This document shows, piece after piece, positions 61,406 to 64,000 of a stretch of 64,000 nt of DNA. Positions within the stretch are counted from its first letter, which is position 1, and each line of letters opens with the position of its first letter. Made by a program: the position numbers and the translations under genes. The notes under the pieces are model-generated. The model was not told where the DNA came from, made no database searches, and was given only the letters and a program-made list of their open reading frames with translations. Source of the DNA: Pontibacter roseus DSM 17521 (GTDB lineage: Bacteria > Bacteroidota > Bacteroidia > Cytophagales > Hymenobacteraceae); the NCBI RefSeq assembly GCF_000373265.1, contig NZ_KB890769.1, positions 62,001 to 126,000 on the forward strand. Reading direction: 5' to 3'.

Positions 61406-61519
61406 GATTCACCGGCACCAGATGGGCGCCGTTCAAAGAAGGCCAATGTTGATTCCCGGCGCGACAGGCGGCCGTTCAGAGGTAAGCATTAGGTCCCGGC
61501 GCCAAGGTGGCGACCGTTA
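61406..61519. repeat. three imperfect direct repeats upstream of susC copy 2
   Basis: Three related segments share CCGGC followed by a variable stretch and (G)CCGTT: about 61406-61437, 61451-61480 and 61491-61520. The conserved GCCGTTCA-like core recurs at 61428, 61471 and (as GACCGTTA) 61512, a spacing of 43 and 41 bases. They lie 60-175 bases upstream of the susC start. They may be operator sites; the degree of identity is modest. Confidence 0.45.
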
Positions 61520-61776
61520 GTGAGAGAATATAATGGCTGCAGCAGGCTGTAAACCCTTGCGTAACAAGAAAGTATCTCCATATAGGGATAGCTGCTCCCT
61601 CTCCTGCATCATCTGCTTTATACAGCGCTAGAAAGACAATGGTTATGACAATTACAACTTTATACGATACATTCAAATAAAAATACACTAAATACGTACG
61701 GAATAATCCTATTATTATCTTACCGTATGCTTCGTTGTCTTTGTGTTACCGGAAAAGGCAGATGCCTCCGCTTAGA

Positions 61777-61819
61777 AAGCAAAAGAGCCTGCCCCAGCGT
61801 GGGGCAGGCTCTTTTGCTT
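61777..61819 (-). terminator. terminator of feoB
   Basis: A 19-bp perfect stem (61777-61795 with 61801-61819) and a 5-base loop, 21 bases past the feoB stop, with T-rich sequence on the minus-strand distal arm. Confidence 0.88.
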
Positions 61820-61839
61820 AAATGATGTATGTACTAAGG

Positions 61840-63993
61840 TTACTTCATCAACTGGAAGGTGATGAAGGCAGCCACGTAGGCCAGCCCACTCATGTAGACA
61901 AGCTGCGCCAGTGGCCAGGTCCAGCTCTTGGTCTCGCGGCGCACCACGGCCAGCGTGCTCATGCACTGCATGGCAAAGGCGTAGAAGATGAGCAGGGAGA
62001 AGGCGCGCGCTGGGGTAAAGAACGGGTTGCCATCGGCGTCCTTCTCAGCTAGCAGCTTGTCCTTGATGGTCGTCACGTTCTCCTCCTCCCCTATGCTGTA
62101 GATGGTGGAAATGGTACCCACAAACACCTCACGGGCGGCAAAGGAAGTGAGTAGGGCGATACCTATCTTCCAGTCGTAGCCCAGCGGCTTGATGACCGGC
62201 TCTATGGTGCGGCCGAACATACCTGCGTAGGACGATTCCAGCTGGGCTGCCGCCACGGCATTCTCGGTCTGCGTTTGGGTATAGCCTTTGGCCTGCGCCT
62301 CGGCCTGCACGCGCTGTTCCGCCCGCTCAAAGCTGTCGCCGGGGCCGTAGGAGGCCATTACCCACAGGATGATGGATACCGCCACGATGATTTTACCCGC
62401 CTCCAGCACAAAAGCCTTGGTCTTCTCGATAATCGTCAGGCCTACGTTCTTCCAGCGCGGCATCTTGTATACTGGGAACTCCATGATGAAATAGCTCCGC
62501 TCACGCGCCTTGAGCAACACTTTGAGCAGCATTGCCGACAGGATGGCCGACACGAAGCCGAGCAGGTATAGCCCCATCAGCACAATGCCCTGCAGGTTGA
62601 GGAAGCCAAAGTAATAGACCTCCGGCACCACCAGCGCTATCAGCACAGTATAGACAGGTATGCGGGCAGAGCAACTCATGAGCGGCGTCACGAAGATGGT
62701 AATCATCCGGTCCTTCCAGTTCTCAATGGTGCGCGCCGACATCACCGCCGGCACGGCACAGGCTACGCCCGATATGAGTGGCACCACGCTTTTGCCGTTC
62801 AAACCGAATTTGCGCATGATTTTGTCCATCATGAAAGTGACGCGGGCCATATAGCCGGTTTCTTCCAGTATGGCGATGAACGCGAATAAGATGGCAATCT
62901 GGGGAATGAAGATGAGCACACCGCCCAGGCCGGCAATGACGCCTTCAGTAAGCAGGTTGATGAGCGGCCCGCTGAAGTTCTCCTGTATGAGCGTGTTGAT
63001 GGCGGCTATACCTTGGTCAATCAAATCCATGGGGTAGCTGGCCCAGGCGAACACCGCCTGGAACACCAGAAACAGCAGCGCCAGGAAAATCAGGTAGCCG
63101 AACACCTTGTGGGTGAGCACTTGGTCGAGGCGGTTGCTGAACTTCTCCTCCTCTTTGACTTTCTCCACACGCACCACGTCCAGCAGCAGCTCATTGATGC
63201 GCGCGTAACGGGCAATGGTCTCGCTGGCCTGCACGGCGTTCGACCTGAAGCCCTCCTTCTCCACCAAGTGGTCCAGCCATACCTTGTTTTCTTCGGAAAG
63301 AAAGCGCAGGCTCTTGTACTGGTGCGCGTAGTGCAGCGCCAGGTAATCGTTGCGGAGGCCGAAGCGCTCCTTTATCTGGTCTACAAGAGGTCTTAAGTCA
63401 GCTGGTATCTGGAAAAAGGTGGCGCCTGGGGACGCCAACTGCTGTGAGGTCACTATCTTAAGTGCCGCTATACCTACCCCCTTGCGGGCGTTCATCGGAA
63501 TCACCGGCACACCCAGTTCCCGCTGCAGCGCCTCCACGTCTATCTTCACGCCTTCGGTCTCGGCCACATCCATCATGTTGAGGGCCAGCACGGTGGGCAT
63601 GTTGAGGTCGGCGAGTTGCGTGAAAAGCAGCAGGTTGCGCTTCAGGTTGGAGGCGTCGGCTGTTACAATGACCAGGTCAGGGTAGTGTTTGGAGGCCGGG
63701 TCGTAGAGCAGGTCGATGATGATGCGCTCATCCAGCGACTTGGGGTATAAGCTATAGGTGCCGGGCAGGTCGATTATCTGCGCCTTAAAGCCAGGAGTCA
63801 GTTGGCTGATGCCGGTCTTTTTGTCGACGGTGACACCTGGGAAATTGCCCACCTTTTGGTTAAGGCCGGTCAGTTGGTTAAAGAGGGAGGTCTTACCGGA
63901 GTTTGGGTTGCCAATGAGCGCAATCCTGGCCACTGGCTGGTGTACAGGTGCTTTCTTGGCCTCCGGCGCTTCCGCCTGTATGGTTGCAGCCAT
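61840..63993 (-). CDS. feoB: ferrous iron transporter FeoB
   Basis: A 717-residue inner-membrane ferrous iron transporter. The N-terminal G domain has GNPNSGKTSLFNQLTG (about residue 29), DLPGTYSLYP and NMMDVAE. A helical spacer (about residues 190-290) follows, then the polytopic membrane part with the Gate segments around GLGGVLIFIPQIAILFAFIAILEETGYMARV. The visible ATG at 63993 is 7 bases from the window edge, so a feoA upstream cannot be excluded. The N-terminal tail MAATIQAEAPEAKKAPVHQ is variable. It ends at its own terminator. Confidence 0.94.
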   Translation of the reverse strand: MAATIQAEAPEAKKAPVHQPVARIALIGNPNSGKTSLFNQLTGLNQKVGNFPGVTVDKKTGISQLTPGFKAQIIDLPGTYSLYPKSLDERIIIDLLYDPASKHYPDLVIVTADASNLKRNLLLFTQLADLNMPTVLALNMMDVAETEGVKIDVEALQRELGVPVIPMNARKGVGIAALKIVTSQQLASPGATFFQIPADLRPLVDQIKERFGLRNDYLALHYAHQYKSLRFLSEENKVWLDHLVEKEGFRSNAVQASETIARYARINELLLDVVRVEKVKEEEKFSNRLDQVLTHKVFGYLIFLALLFLVFQAVFAWASYPMDLIDQGIAAINTLIQENFSGPLINLLTEGVIAGLGGVLIFIPQIAILFAFIAILEETGYMARVTFMMDKIMRKFGLNGKSVVPLISGVACAVPAVMSARTIENWKDRMITIFVTPLMSCSARIPVYTVLIALVVPEVYYFGFLNLQGIVLMGLYLLGFVSAILSAMLLKVLLKARERSYFIMEFPVYKMPRWKNVGLTIIEKTKAFVLEAGKIIVAVSIILWVMASYGPGDSFERAEQRVQAEAQAKGYTQTQTENAVAAAQLESSYAGMFGRTIEPVIKPLGYDWKIGIALLTSFAAREVFVGTISTIYSIGEEENVTTIKDKLLAEKDADGNPFFTPARAFSLLIFYAFAMQCMSTLAVVRRETKSWTWPLAQLVYMSGLAYVAAFITFQLMK

Positions 63994-64000
63994 GTGGTAA

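Larger units (their letters stand above)
61347..61839. other. 493-bp intergenic region between susC copy 2 and feoB
   Basis: It contains the shared susC leader segment (61354-61369), three imperfect GC-rich repeats at 61406-61519, an AT-rich stretch at about 61620-61720, and the feoB terminator at 61777-61819. I see no credible gene. Confidence 0.55.
1592..63475. repeat. dispersed heptamer family AGGTATA / TATACCT
   Basis: By hand I count about 44 AGGTATA and about 47 TATACCT on the plus strand, near 90 in total, where about 8 would be expected for a random 7-mer on two strands. Examples: 1592, 1718, 2066, 2878, 3041, 9048, 9110, 15319, 45594, 45633, 45681 (AGGTATA) and 8306, 13446, 18661, 32244, 32261, 42293, 43878, 63469 (TATACCT). 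Twelve or thirteen lie in about 6.4 kb of intergenic DNA. Palindromic AGGTATACCT occurs at 13335 and 43753. AGGTATG/CATACCT variants add about 30 more. Confidence 0.85.

Noticed and set aside
1..64000. Insertion sequences, prophage, CRISPR arrays, integrases or toxin-antitoxin pairs
   Set aside because: I looked for transposase, integrase and Cas motifs, terminal inverted repeats and regularly spaced repeats, and found none.

Overview
The window looks like a chromosomal segment of a Bacteroidota bacterium, most likely a member of the Cytophagales such as Pontibacter or another Hymenobacteraceae. The order-level placement is an inference from gene style; the phylum is well supported. The evidence is two SusC/SusD pairs, a TonB receptor with a DUF4249 lipoprotein, DUF6089-type envelope proteins, a fadB with the dehydrogenase domain in front of the hydratase domain, TAnnTTTG promoter boxes, and starts without Shine-Dalgarno sequences. 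About 90% is coding. I see no insertion sequence, prophage, integrase, CRISPR array, rRNA or tRNA.

Layout. 1-5.9 kb: fatty-acid degradation on the minus strand (marR, fadB, fadA cut by the left edge, and a separate long-chain acyl-CoA synthetase). 6.1-9.5 kb: plus-strand ureohydrolase-like protein, cytochrome b5-like protein, GlcNAc-kinase-like protein and murQ (cell-wall sugar recycling). 9.5-12.5 kb: uncharacterised proteins, including three small acidic lipoproteins in a row. 12.5-20.7 kb: housekeeping genes (der, era, hemH, LOG-family hydrolase, cysteine desulfurase, phosphoglucosamine mutase, mazG). 21.3-28.2 kb: a TonB energising cluster (exbB, exbD, exbD, tonB, then a second tonB, a small membrane protein, a PstS-like lipoprotein and a TPR protein). 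28.2-41.4 kb: minus-strand envelope block (rluD; uppS-bamA-ompH-ompH; two DUF6089-type proteins; nadK; a surface-antigen barrel; a CBS protein; a hydrolase; a TrpG/PabA amidotransferase; cvpA; yqeY). 41.6-46.1 kb: pdxJ, mnmH, selD, a hydrolase and an RsmI-like methyltransferase on the plus strand. 46.1-61.3 kb: outer-membrane uptake genes (DUF4249/TonB receptor, two SusC/SusD pairs, an orphan barrel protein). 61.8-64 kb: feoB.

How the genes fit together. The exb/ton genes would energise the three TonB-dependent receptors of the window and others elsewhere. BamA with two Skp/OmpH chaperones would insert those receptors into the outer membrane. SelD supplies selenophosphate to MnmH for tRNA 2-selenouridine.

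The most unusual signal is not a gene. The heptamer AGGTATA (TATACCT on the other strand) occurs about 90 times by my hand count, against roughly 8 expected for a random 7-mer on both strands. It is balanced between strands and at least as dense in intergenic DNA as in genes, and it often forces the AUA isoleucine codon. Its function is unknown to me; it behaves like an uptake-sequence-type or protein-binding genomic repeat.
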